Translations under genes and position numbers: made by a program | Notes under the pieces: generated by a model | The model's database searches: none | What the model saw: the letters and a program-made list of their open reading frames with translations, nothing else | Told to the model about the DNA's origin: nothing | Shown here: piece by piece, positions 30,340 to 41,063 of the stretch | Layout of the letters: the number at the start of each line of letters is the position of its first letter | How positions within the stretch are numbered: the stretch's first letter is position 1 | NCBI RefSeq assembly: GCF_003086295.3 | Contig: NC_092051.1 | Coordinates: forward strand, 64,233,772-64,297,771 | Direction: 5' to 3' | Length of the DNA: 64,000 nucleotides | Source of the DNA: Arachis hypogaea | Lineage: Eukaryota; Streptophyta; Magnoliopsida; Fabales; Fabaceae

Positions 30340-32428
30340 TGATGACATGTCACCATGTCATGTTTTTTTATGCTTTTTCATACAAGAAATTGATGATTTG
30401 TGCTTGAATAATGAATGCTTTTGTACCTAAATGATACATTACCTTGATCTTTTGATTTTATAAATTTTGTAGGAAATAAGAAGAAAAAGAAGCAAAAAGC
30501 ACAAAATAAGCTAAAAAGGAGAAAAAAAAAGAGTTTTGGGGTACACTTTGAAGTTGTAGCACACTTTGAAGGCTTAGGCCACGCTTTTAAAAGCGTGGCC
30601 CATGACCAAATTAAAGGAAAATTTGCAATCAGCACACAAAGCTCCGCTCATGCCAAGAGCGGAGCATCATCCTGATGCAATTTCAACTTGGAAGCAAAAT
30701 TTTCGCTAAGTTAAAATCTGGGCGCTCACAGCATAACTATGCCTCCTTCAAAGGGCTATAACTTGAGCTACAGATGTCCGATTGATGTGCTTTCAGTTGT
30801 GTTGGAAAGCTGACATTCAGAGCTTTCCAACGATGTATGAAAATATATATTTGCAATGAAATTGAGGCACGAATGAAATGCATCTTTAAGGGCCAAAAAC
30901 AAGCAAAAAAATCAGCTAATGCTTCCACCAAGGTTCGAAGCTGGAGCCTCACTCCAAAGCAAAGTAGCGCTCAAATTAGAGAGTGTTGTGCTCTCCAAGA
31001 GAGCATTGTCGTGCTCTCTCCCAAAGAAAATACAAGGAATTTGAGATGAAATGCCTCCACTAAGGCTTGAACCTAGAACCTCACTCTTGAAGCACCAGTG
31101 CTCCGCTCACAAGGAGAGCAGAGCACTACTCCTTGGTGCAACACAAGCAACATGACACGGACCAAGAGGAAGCTTGGCACGCAACAAGGATCCCCAAGAG
31201 AAGCTTCAATGCTCCGCTCCCCACAAGAGCAGAGCATCCTCCTGGGAGCAATTTTCACATGGGCCAAAATTCAACCAAAATTCCATTTAAATTCAATTCC
31301 TCTCCAAATTGAATCAAGGTCAACCAAACCCATTTCTCCTCAAATCCAAAGCAAGCAAAGCCCACATCATCACTCAAAGGCACAAGAACAAGCTAGAATT
31401 AGGATTTTCATTTAATTTGTTTCTCATTTCAATTTTATTTTCATTTTTCACTTTGTAAAGCCTATATAAAGGCATCAATTCCATCTCATTAGGGGAGCTC
31501 CATTAGAGACTATTAAAGGCTGGCTCCACTAGGGAGCATTAGGAGTAGAGAGCTCTCTCTTTTAGTTTTCCTTTTTGATTTGAATCTTGGATTGAGGAGT
31601 GAAGGAATTCTGTTTCCCTCTTGGTCTAAGATTTCTCTTGGTTGTTCTTCTGCATAATTTCAGAGAATTGAGAAGTAAATCTGAGTTTTCATTTATTACT
31701 TTCATCTTTAATTTCCTTCATCTTGTTCTCTGTTGGATCTAGGAAGGGAGTGAGATCTAGACTTGTTTTCTAGTCTCTCTGATTCCCAGAGATCTTCAAT
31801 TTTATTTTGCAATTGAGTTGAGCTCTTGGCTATTCTTCTGTTTTTACTGTTTCAGTGAAATTGTTAATTCCTCTTTGAGATTTTAGATTGCTGAATTACT
31901 TTCCTGCTGCAATTTCTTTCTCTGTGATTTTTGCTTTCTGTTCCTATTGCTCTCAATTTATTTTCCTGCACTTTTGTTCATCTACACTTTACATTTGAGC
32001 TACTGTGATCTGAATTAAATTTTATTGCACTTTAAATTTCCTGTTACATATTCTCAAGATCTCTTCAATTGCTTGCTTTACTCCTTTCTTTAATTTCCAG
32101 CACCCACTCCCCTTTACATTTAATGCAATTTACATTTCTTGCAAATTTAAGTTTCAGCTATTTTACTTTCTTGTTCTTTAAGTTACTTGTAATTTTACTT
32201 TTTGCATCTTTTAAATTCCTGGTAATTTACTTTCTGTTGGCTACATTTCACACAATTCACTCAATGTTAGCTTGACTAAACTAATCACCCACTAAAGTTG
32301 CTTGATCCATCAATCCCTGTGGGATCGACCTCACTCTAAGTGAGTTTTACTACTTGATGCGACCCGATATACTTGCCAGTTAGATTTGTGTGTGCTTGGA
32401 AATTTGTTTTTCCACAAAAACACCATCA
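30340..32428 (+). repeat. C 3' LTR
   Basis: 2089 bp, with the same landmarks as the 5' LTR: palindrome 30577-30600 and TATA box 31463-31470. It has about 96 bp near 31625-31730 that the 5' copy lacks. The flanking GTTGG/GTTGGATC repeats suggest a deletion in the 5' copy. Confidence 0.9.
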
Positions 32429-32433
32429 ACTTT

Positions 32434-33051
32434 AACCGCTCAGTCTCAAGTTTTCACTTGACACCTTCACGCCACAAGCACATGGTTAGGAACAGCTTGG
32501 TTTAGCCGCTTAGACCAGGATTTGATTCCCTTAGGCCTTCCTATCTACTGATGCTCAAAGCCTTGAATCCTTTTTATTACCCTTGCCTTTTGGTTTTAAG
32601 GGCTATTGGCTTTTTCTGCTTGCTTTTTCTCTCTCTCTCTTTTTTTTTTGCAAGCTTTGTATTCACTGCTTTTTCTTGCTTCAAGAATCATTTTTATGAT
32701 TTTTTCAGATTATCAATAACATGTCTCATGTTCATCATTCTTTCGAGAGCCAACATATTTAAAATTCAAGAACATCAAATTCCAAAGACATATGCTCTGT
32801 TCAGGCATTCATTCAGAAGGCAGAAAGCATTGCCACCACATGTAAATAATTAGAATTTCTTTTATTAAAAATTCAAAAAATATTGCCTCCTTATTCTAAA
32901 GAAAATCTTCTATTTTATTCATGTTTAATGATGATGAGAAAAATAAATTATAGCTTAATTGGAGATAAAATAACTACTAATTACTACTATAACTTCTAAG
33001 GTAAAACTCAAATAAGAACAATTATCACAGAGTTAAGGCTAAGATTAGAAC
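32434..33051 (-). other. B 3' UTR, part next to ORF2
   Basis: Non-coding. Hairpin 1 is at 32446-32461 (TCAAGT-GAAA-ACTTGA on the minus strand). A T/C-rich tract lies at about 32600-32655. Element C inserted between the two hairpin modules. Confidence 0.7.
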
Positions 33052-34185
33052 TCAACAATCTTGAGTTTGGGATGTGGATGTTCCTCTAGTCTGTGGGGTG
33101 CTTGGTCCTTCAAGAGATAACTTCTGACGCTTCAGTTCCTTTAAGTCACGCCCTTGCTCTTCTTGTTCCCTGAGCAGTTTGTAGAGCATACTATTTTGAT
33201 TTTGCTGTTCTTCCTATATTTGGTCCATAGATTCTTGCAACTTGGTAACAAATGCTTCAAGCTGTTCCCAATATTCAAATTGAGGGACTTCCGTGAGAAA
33301 TTCTTGCGCCCTCCTCTTGATGGGGTCATCCTGCACTTGTTGTTTTTCCATTGTGGTTTTAGTGATTGGTTGCTCCGCTGAGATGTACTTCGTTATTCCC
33401 ATCCTTACTCCAGCATCTTTGCAGAGCATAGAGATTAGGCTTGGATAAGCCAACCTGGCATCTTTGGAGTTCTTGTTTGCAAGTATGTAAAATTCAGATG
33501 GAACCAGTTGATGAACTTCCACTTCTTTTCCCAACATAATGCAATGGATCATCACTGCTCTTTTAACGGTGACTTCAGAACGGTTGCTAGTGGGCAATAT
33601 AGAACACCCAATAAAGTCCAGCCATCCTTTGGCGACTAGTTTGAGATCTTCTCTCTTGAGTTGATTTGGGACACCCTTGCTGCTGGTGGTCCACCTGGCT
33701 CCAGGGATGCATATATCCTCTAGAATCTTATCCAGGCCCTTGTTTGTTCTCATCATTCTCCTATTGAAGGAATCTGGGTCATCTTTCAGCTAAGGTAGCC
33801 TAAAGATCTCCCTGATTTTGTCAAGGTGGATGTGAACAATCTTTCCTCCGACCACAGTCCGATAGTCATAGAGGGCAGTTCCAGATATTCTCTGCCTGTC
33901 TATTTGCCACAGATTAGCATAGAACTCCTGAACCATATTCCTTCCCACTTTTGTTTCAGGATTAGCTAGGACTTTCCAGTTTCTGTTTCGAATCTGCTCT
34001 TGGATCTCCGGATATTCATCTTCTTTCAGATCGAACTTGACTTCCGGGATCACTGATCTTAGACCCATTATTTTGTAGTAATGGTCTGAATGTTCTTTGG
34101 TTAAGAACTTCTCTTGATTCCAAAGTGGTTTTGGAATACTCTCTTTCTTGCCTCTTGGAGTGGGTTGTTTTCCTTTAGGAGCCAT
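33052..34185 (-). pseudogene. B ORF2 (Transposase_32 / Athila 3'-ORF-like protein)
   Basis: It starts MAPKGKQPTPRGKKESIPKP and continues HSDHYYKIMGLRSVIPEVKF and MVQEFYANLW..VVGGKIVHIHLD. A TAG follows at 33787-33789, then LKREDLKLVAKGWLDFIGCS and PTSNRSEVTVKRAVMIHCIM, a stop near 33220, and a helical end QEEQGRDLKELKRQKLSLEG. The stop is at 33052-33054. Layout and motif order match E ORF2, but identity is much lower, so this gene has diverged faster than pol. The Met is preceded by AGATC, not by a splice-acceptor-like sequence. Function unknown. Confidence 0.78.
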
Positions 34186-34755
34186 GATCTTAGTGGGTAT
34201 AGTTTAGTGATCACGGATAAACACACCAAACTTAGAGGTTTGCTTGTCCTCAAGCAAAAGAAAAGAAAGGAGAGGGATAGAAGGAGAGCTAGTGTCGAAT
34301 GGTGGATGAGAGGAGGGAGGCCGAATGTGGATTTAAAAGGGAGGGGGGTGGGTTTTCAAAATTTTTTTAAAAAAGATAAGATAGAAGATATGATTTATAA
34401 AAAATAAGTATGATATGAAAAGATATGATTTAAAATTGAAAAGATATGAAAGATATTTGAAAAAGATAAATTTGGATTTTAAAAAAGATAATGTGGAGAT
34501 TTGAAAAAGATATTGATGAGTTGAAAAGATTTTAGAAGGAAAAGAGATAGATTTGTTTTAGAAAATTTGAAAAAGAGTTGGATTGGATTGAAAAGAATTT
34601 GTGTTTATGGATTAAGATACATTTGATATTTTTAAAGTAGGATTTTTAGAAATTAGGGTTTGTAACATGTTTATGCAAGAAATCATGAATTGAAACATGA
34701 AAATTAAAATTAAAATAAAAAATATGAAATAAAAATGAATTTACCTCCTCCACAC
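34186..34755 (-). other. B region between palindrome array and ORF2
   Basis: Contains ACACCAAACTT (34223-34233) just upstream of ORF2, then G/A-rich sequence and GAAAAGATATGA-type repeats (about 34340-34560). No clear TATA box at the position seen in E and G. No gene seen. Confidence 0.55.
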
Positions 34756-34867
34756 CATCCTGGCGTTAAACGCCCAAATGCTGCATGTTTTGGGCATTTA
34801 ACGCCCAAATGCTGCTTCTCCTGGGCGTTCAACGCCCAGCTGTTGCTTCTTTCTGGCATTGAACACC
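34756..34867 (-). repeat. B palindrome array, left part (cut by D)
   Basis: Four units of CTGGGCGTTAAACGCCCAG type, ending TTGAACACC where element D inserted. It continues at 42536. Confidence 0.85.
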
Positions 34868-36313
34868 TGATAAACCACTATTTTATGGTTTATCTTGTGC
34901 TCAATTGAGTGGATTTTATCAATCTTTACCCACTTATTCATACTATTTGCATGGTTTTACATTTGCCTTCCTGATTATGTGCTTTGATTGAAAACATGCT
35001 CCTCTGGCCTTTAAATTACTAATATTAATCCTCTCTCATTACCATTAGATGCTTTGATATGTGTGTTAAGTGATTTCAGAGATTACAGGGCAGGAATTGC
35101 TTAGAGGATGGAAAAGAAGCATGCAAAAGTGGAAGGAATACAAGAAGTTGGAGAAACGGCTAAGCTGTCCAGCCTGACCTCTTCGCACTCAAACTGCTAA
35201 GCTGTCCAGTTGCGTTGGAAAGCTAACGTCCGGAGCTTTGATTTGATATATAATTTGTCATAGTTGCCCCAATGCCAAGTGACGCGAACGCATGAGTCAC
35301 GCGGACGCATGACCTGGCAGGAACGCAACCCGCGCGGACGCGTGGACGACGCCTCCGTGTCACTTTTCCACGACCTGTACGTACCAGAATACGCTGGGGG
35401 CGATTTCTGGGCTATTTTTGACCTAGTTTGCGGCCCAGAAAACACATATTAGAGGCTATAAAGTGGGGGAATGCATCCATTCATAAAAAAGGCTTTCACA
35501 TTCACAATTTTAGGAGTAGATGTAGTTTTTAGAGAGAGAGGTTCTCTCTTCTCTCTTAGGATTAGGATTTAGGACTTCTCTTAGTTTTAGGAGTGACTCT
35601 CAATCCCAGGTTCAATGTTCTTTTTATTTATTTTCCTAATTTAATTTATGAATGTCCATGTCAGATTTAAGTTCTTTTGTGAATGCAATTCGAGGTATTT
35701 TAAGATTTAATTTTGCTTTGCTTCATTTATAAATGTTTTTAATTTAATTTAGATATTTTCCCTTTTGACTTTGGTTAAATAATTGGAGACTCTTGAGTTA
35801 TCAAACTCATTGTCGATTGAAAATTGGAATTCTTCAAGAATTAATTCGAGCTCCACTAACTTTAACTTTTCCTAAGGAAAGACTAGGACTTGAGGAATCA
35901 GAATTAATTCATCCATTTAACTTACCTTCATAGTTAAAGGTTAACAAAGTGGGAAAAACTCCAATTCTCATCATAATTGATAAGGATAACTAGGATAGGA
36001 CTTCCGAATTTTCGTACTTTGCCAAGAGTTTATTTTATAGTTATTATTATTTTATTTTACTTGTCATTCAACTAACTTTTTACCTTAATCCAAAACCCCA
36101 AAACACACTTTTTCATAACCAATAATAAGAACACCTCCCTGCAATTCCTTGAGAAGACGACCCGAGGTTTAAATACTCGGTTATCAATTTTAAGGGGTTT
36201 GTTACTTGTGACAACCAAAACTTTTGTAAGAAAGGTTGATTGCTTGGTTTAGTAACTATACTTACAACGAGAGTTTGCTATAACCTCTAAACCATCAATC
36301 TTCCGCTCTTTCA
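34868..36313 (+). repeat. D 5' LTR
   Basis: 1446 bp. A cluster of CACGCGGACGCATG-type palindromes lies at 35278-35385, a TATA box (CTATAAAG) at 35456-35463 and the U5 hairpin CCGAG/CTCGG at 36162-36180. It lacks a stretch around 35205 that the 3' LTR keeps. Confidence 0.9.
35457..35462 (+). promoter_or_regulatory. TATA box of the D LTR (second copy 41678-41683)
   Basis: GAGGCTATAAAGTGGGG occurs in both D LTRs just downstream of the palindrome cluster. H has TATAAAAA at the matching place (58587-58594, minus). Confidence 0.55.
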
Positions 36314-36316
36314 AAA

Positions 36317-36334
36317 TGGCGCCGTTGCCGGGGA
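36317..36334 (+). other. D primer-binding site (tRNA-Asp)
   Basis: A perfect TGGCGCCGTTGCCGGGGA, 3 nt after the LTR end. Confidence 0.9.
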
Positions 36335-36608
36335 ATTTCAAACGTGTGCCTTAAGTTAAAAGGTTATTGTTTTTTATTTTAAAATTTTTATTTTATCTTA
36401 TCTTATTTCAAAAATCAAATTTCAAAATTCAAATCAAAAAATTTTTCAAAATTTAAATTTTAAAAATTTTCAAATTTCAAATTTCAAAAATTCAAAATTC
36501 AAAAATTTAAAATTCAAAATTTCAAAATTTAATTTTCAAATTCAAAATTTAAATAACCTTTTAATTTAAATTTGTTTTTATTTTTGTTTTTAATTTTTAT
36601 TTGCTACT
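36335..36608 (+). other. D leader, TTCAAAATT-type repeats
   Basis: About 200 bp are built of TTCAAAATTCAAAT-like short repeats, with no gene. The Met of ORF1 follows at 36609. Confidence 0.65.
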
Positions 36609-38153
36609 ATGAACTCTCACCCCTTTGGCTATGAGTCTGGTTACAATTATGTTGCAGGAAGAAGAAATTACAATGAGAACAGGCATCATGGTTGGAACAA
36701 TCAAAGATAGGAGGAGCCACAAGGATTTGATCAACCCTCATGGCAACAACCACCTCCAATGGACTATCAACAACCACCACCATATGCCTATGAACCCTTT
36801 CCTCAACATGACTTTGGACCACCATACTCACAAGCCCCTTTCCACCATTCACCTCCATATGACCCTAACCCACATCCACCATACCAACCACCTTATGAGC
36901 CAAATGAACCATACACAGAACCACCACCTTTCCAACACAACTACTCTCATGAACCACCACCTCAATATTCACCATCTCCATATCATTATCAAGAAGAACC
37001 ACCTTCCTATTATGAACCCTCTCTCCCAACCAATGAATCCTCACATCCACCCCAACTTCCAATGGATGACAGACTCCGTGTTATTCTTCAAAGGCAAGAA
37101 AGGATGAATAAGAGTATGCAAATTTCGCGGCCGCCTTCGGCGAGTTAATAAATATAATAGCTTCCCAATATCTGAGCACTCAAAGAACTCCCATGGCTAC
37201 ATGTGGAGAATCAAAAGAAGAGCAAAGCATGAAGGAGACACTAGAAACTTTGGTGGACAATGAGGAACATGGCTTTGTATTGAAACAAGTGGAGGAAGCC
37301 ATAATAGTTGCAGAGGAAGAAGTGGTTGAAGACTTAGGAGATGCTGAACCTCTATGGGAAAGTCAAGACGTAGAACCTCCTTCCAAGACGGTTGCATTTG
37401 ATGTTAAGGAGGGTGTACAACCTCCAGGGCATATCATAGTTGAAGACTTGGAAGAGGTTGGTCAAGAGATGGAGAGTAAAGAAGAAAAAGCACAGCCTCC
37501 CATGCCCTTGGTAAGTAATAAAGAAGAGATTGAATTGGAAGAAAGCTACAAAGAGGAAGAGGTTGAAATTGAAGAAGCTTGCAAAGAGGTGGAAGTTGTC
37601 AAAGAGCACAAGGGAGTGGAGCTTGAAATTACCTTGCCAAAGTTATTGGAGACCCCCTCCCCCTAAGTTACCATCATCCTTCACAACATTCAAGTGGGTA
37701 AAATTCATATCCCTCAGCTTTCTAATTCCACTTGAATATGGGCTACTGGAGACGGATGGTCAACTTAGAGCTCTTTGTGACATTAAGAGTAAGAGGAAGA
37801 TGGTTAGTGGTTGGAATTGTCAAGCAAGGTTCAACATGGTTGTGTGCTCAAAGTTTAAATGCAAATGTTGGTGTAGAGCTCAACTGAATGGGTCTAGGAA
37901 GTTGTTTGGCCGCTTTAGTGAGAATTCAGATTGCTTGCTACCCGGATGGAATCATGATGATCAACATAAAGACAGGTGTAAAAGCAAGATTTGGGATCCT
38001 GGAATCTGCTCTGACACTTGTTACCCCGGGAGCCTAAGAATCTGTTTGAAGCTTCTTAAGGGCTTTACATGCTTAGTTTGGGACCCCGGAGGTTACTGGA
38101 GAAACAAATATTGGTGGAGATTCTTGGATGAGTTCAAACACAAGCCATCATAA
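36609..38153 (+). pseudogene. D ORF1: Pro/Tyr-rich, acidic and conserved C-terminal domain, unknown function
   Basis: It begins MNSHPFGYESGYNYVAGRRN. One TAG follows near 36708 (Trp in H). A region rich in Pro, Tyr and His runs to about 37070 (YEPFPQHDFGPPYSQAP), then MDDRLRVILQRQERMNKS. A frameshift near 37130 leads to TCGESKEEQSMKETLETL and a Glu-rich stretch. A second frameshift near 37660 leads to a domain of about 150 residues: IPLEYGLLETDGQLRALC, QLNGSRKLFGRF, KSKIWDPG, YPGSLRICLKLLKGFTCLVW. That domain is well conserved with H (56460 to 55985) and rich in Cys and Trp. I know no family for it. Two elements keeping it points to a real role, perhaps structural. Confidence 0.7.
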
Positions 38154-38203
38154 CAGGGAGCTCACCAAATGTCCAACTTAAGGACTTTAACTAAAAGTGC
38201 TAG

Positions 38204-38219
38204 CTGGGAGACAACCCAC
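38204..38219 (+). other. Conserved hairpin after D ORF1
   Basis: CTGGGAGACAACCCAC is a variant of the A hairpin, followed directly by CATGGTATGATC. H has the same pair (55942-55957). Confidence 0.65.
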
Positions 38220-38355
38220 CATGGTATGATCATTTCTTTTTCAATTTTAATTCATGTTGTTTGTTTTTATTTTATTTTAATTTTCATTGAACTTGGAAGT
38301 TTTCATAGCATTCACATTAAGCATTGCATTCTGCATCTTGCATCAAAAAAAAAAA

Positions 38356-38880
38356 AGCACGCACGCGACGCGGCAGTGTTGCTGACGCGTCCGCGTCACC
38401 AGTGCAATGGGAAGAAAAGAAAACGAACAGAAAGTCACGCGAGAGCGTGGCTGGAGGCGTGCCAATGGCACAAATTGTCCCATGTGACCGCATCGCTGAT
38501 GCGACTGCATCATATAGGAATAATGGCCTCCCACGCGACCGCGTGCCCCACGCGGCCCCGTGACCAAGATTTCGACGTCAAAGTGGTGCACACCCGAAAG
38601 TTGTGCGAGAGTGGTGCTGGATTGGTGCTGAACGCATAATCCTTCCCACGCGGCCGCGTGACCCACGCGACCGCATCATATTCCTTTAAATCCCACTCAC
38701 GCGATTGCATGCCCCATGCGATCGTGTCACTTAAAATTTGGCACTAATATGATTTTGAACAGAGAGTTGTGCGAGCGCGAGGCTGCCCTCGCGCCAGTAG
38801 CATAAACTGTGTCACACGACCGCGTGACCGACGCGACCACGTCAATCCTTATAAGTGCAAGTCACGCGACCGCACAGCTT
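38356..38880 (+). repeat. CACGCG/CGCGTG palindrome array in D
   Basis: Ten or more imperfect palindromes such as CACGCGACCGCGTG, GATGCGACTGCATC and CACGCGATTGCATG, in a G/C-rich island. It lies after the hairpin, where A, B, E, G and K have their CTGGCG arrays. Frames open through it are by-products of the repeat. Confidence 0.82.
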
Positions 38881-39435
38881 ATCCTAATTTGCCAAATATC
38901 TTATCTTTTCTTCCCCAATCCTAATTTTTCCTCCTTCCTTTCTTACTTACTTCTTCTTCCTTTCTTATTTTCTTTAAACTTCTCATATTCTTTTTTTTTT
39001 CATTTTATTTTACTTAATTTATTTGCATATTTCATTCATTGCATTTTAATTTTGTGCATATTTTTCTTTTCTAATTTTATTATTCGTGTTCAAATGTTCT
39101 TATTCAACTGTTATATCTTTTTTGGTATTATCTTAGTGCTTCATCACTTGTTTTATTCTAATTGGGTATTATTATTCATAAGTCAATGCTAATTTTTATA
39201 ATACTGATAGTCCTTTTGCTTTGATATGTACTTACACTATTTTGCATTACCCACACCCTCTTTCCCCATTGTTTCAAATCTTGCACCACTGGCATGCCAT
39301 GGCTTCTATTGTTTTCTCACGTACATGTTGTAGCTACCATGTAAACGAGACCCATATCCTTTGGTATTAACCCAACCATACTTCATTTATTTTCTTATTT
39401 TTTATTTCTGGGTTACTTTTCTTCCCTTTTTCTTT
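38881..39435 (+). other. D T-rich non-coding stretch
   Basis: Pyrimidine-rich with TTCCTTTCTTACTTACTTCT-like runs. No gene; it ends in the acceptor-like tract before ORF2. Confidence 0.5.
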
Positions 39436-39439
39436 CAGG

Positions 39440-39583
39440 ATGGCCACCCAGAAGAGAACCGGAAGACGTTTACATGGGGAGACAAGACAAGTCCACCTGC
39501 ACAATCTTTGGAGAAAAGCATCAGTTGGAACAACCCGTCCACTTGCACGTCTTAGCATGCACCGAGGACGATGCAATCTTTAA
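39440..39583 (+). pseudogene. D ORF2 remnant (47 codons)
   Basis: MATQKRTGRRLHGETRQVHL begins right after a splice-acceptor-like CAG, at the position of ORF2 in H. It stops at 39581-39583 inside TTTAAGTGTGGGGAGGT, a duplicate of the polypurine tract. The frame shows no further match to H ORF2, so most of the gene is missing or replaced. Confidence 0.45.
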
Positions 39584-39595
39584 GTGTGGGGAGGT
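39578..39595 (+). repeat. Internal copy of the D polypurine tract
   Basis: TTTAAGTGTGGGGAGGTCGATA here repeats the sequence at 41046-41067 that primes plus-strand synthesis next to the 3' LTR, with one change after the tract. Confidence 0.7.
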
Positions 39596-41050
39596 CGATA
39601 CCGATCTCCATGGGTTAGTTATTTTCTTCTCAACACCAATATTTTATTTTTCTTGTTAGTTGTTGCATTTGCATATTTAATTGCATGTTTATTTGATTTT
39701 GTGCATTTAGTTACTACTTGGTTGAAATAATATTTTTTTTAAGAAATTTTTATAGTATTTCATTAATTTAAATTAAAAAAAAAACTTTTCTATTAAAACT
39801 TATTTGGAAGTTGTATTTGGAACATGGTTTTTGAGCTAAAGAACACACAACCTGTGAGATTTGAGCTTATTTACATGGTTACATTATTTAACCATAAATT
39901 TTTATTCTTGTGTGTTTTATTCTTTATGATTGCAATCTTTGCTTTGTTCCATTCTATATATCCATTATTTAGTGTATTTACATGCTTGCATATGATTGAG
40001 GCCATTATTTGAATTTTTACTCACTTATCCCAAATTAGCCTACCTTTCACATCACCCTTGTTAGCCCCCTTGAGCCTTTAAATCCCCTCTTATTCTATAA
40101 ACCACAATACTAGCCTTAAGCAGAAAAATAAAATAAAAATCCCAAGTTGAATCCTTGGTTAGCTTAAGATAGAAAGTGTGTATTGTTTAAATGTGGGAAA
40201 CCTATTGGGAACATGGATGATAAAAACAAAGGGTAGAAAGTTAAAAAGAATAAAATAATTCAAAATAAAAATTTTGGGAAGCATGCTCATGTGAAATCAA
40301 AATAATTAAATCACCATGTGCATTGAAAAAAAAAATATTAAGTAATTAAATAAGGGGATACAAAAAAAAAAGAGAAGAAAAGAAAAGAAAAATAAAAAAA
40401 TATATTACCCCAAATGCAAAATAAAAAGAATCAATGCACATGGGACAAAATTCAAAAATAAGTTTGATACATGAGCATGTAATACAAAAGTGGGAAAAAT
40501 TTGGGTAGTTAGGTAAAGTATTTTAAAATTGTATAAAGTATGTATATGTTAGGTGAGATCTTAGACTAATTAAGGATTCACTTCACTAGCTCACTTAACC
40601 TTATATATACCCTTACCTTTACCTCAGCCCCATTACAACCCTGAAAAGACCTCATGATGTTTGCATTGGTATGCTAAATATTTGTTGATTGGTTAGATAA
40701 AGAACAAGGTTTTGAAAGCATGATTAGAGAAGAGAAGAGTGATTGACCCTAGACACTTGAGAGATTAGAGTGATATATACTACCAGTGAGGGTTCAATGC
40801 TTGATTCTATTTTCCCTGCTTTCATGAGCTATCTTCTTACAAGTTTACTTGTCTTTATTTTATATGATTTAAATTAGTGGAATTTGAACTATTTTTGTCT
40901 TGGAGAACTTATTTACTTTTAACCAAGTAGGTAGAAACATTTTTGCATGTAGTTGCATTCATATAGATAGGTTGCATTTCATACATCCTACCATTCCTCT
41001 TCATCATTATAGTTTCTCTTGAGCTTAGCATGAGGACATGCTAATGTTTA
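39596..41050 (+). other. D 3' tail, A/T-rich, no gene
   Basis: Holds A-rich runs (about 40325-40400) and CATGTGCATTGA or GAGCATGTAATA-like short repeats. The block ACTACCAGTGAGGGTTCAATG near 40782-40802 looks structured. No credible ORF. Confidence 0.55.
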
Positions 41051-41063
41051 AGTGTGGGGAGGT
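41051..41063 (+). other. D polypurine tract
   Basis: GTGTGGGGAGGT lies immediately before the 3' LTR TGATAAACC. It is the standard plus-strand primer site. Confidence 0.85.

Larger units (their letters stand above)
25217..32428 (+). mobile_element. Element C: non-autonomous LTR retrotransposon with a coiled-coil protein
   Basis: LTRs at 25217-27209 and 30340-32428 start TGATGACATG and end ACACCATCA. The TSD ACTTT is at 25212-25216 and 32429-32433. A perfect tRNA-Asp PBS follows the 5' LTR. The 3.1-kb interior holds one broken ORF and a long 3' UTR, with no RT, protease or integrase. LTR differences are few (about 6 in 235 by hand), apart from a loss of about 96 bp in the 5' LTR, so it is younger than B. 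Confidence 0.9.
38224..39438 (+). other. Possible intron between D ORF1 hairpin and ORF2 remnant
   Basis: A donor-like ATG|GTATGATC lies at 38224. A strong acceptor (TTCCCTTTTTCTTTCAG) ends at 39438, directly before GATGGCC. H has ATG|GTATGGTC at 55937 and TTTCTTCTTTTCAG|GATG just before its ORF2 Met. The conserved ends suggest ORF2 is made from a spliced RNA, as retroviral env is. Inference only. Confidence 0.4.

Noticed and set aside
36759..37148. Host proline-rich cell-wall protein gene
   Set aside because: It follows an LTR and PBS directly and has a matching copy at the same place in element H, so it is part of a retrotransposon ORF.
38169..38710. Several overlapping frames through the D palindrome array
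   Set aside because: Open only because the CACGCG repeat lacks stops; no counterpart in H is kept in frame.
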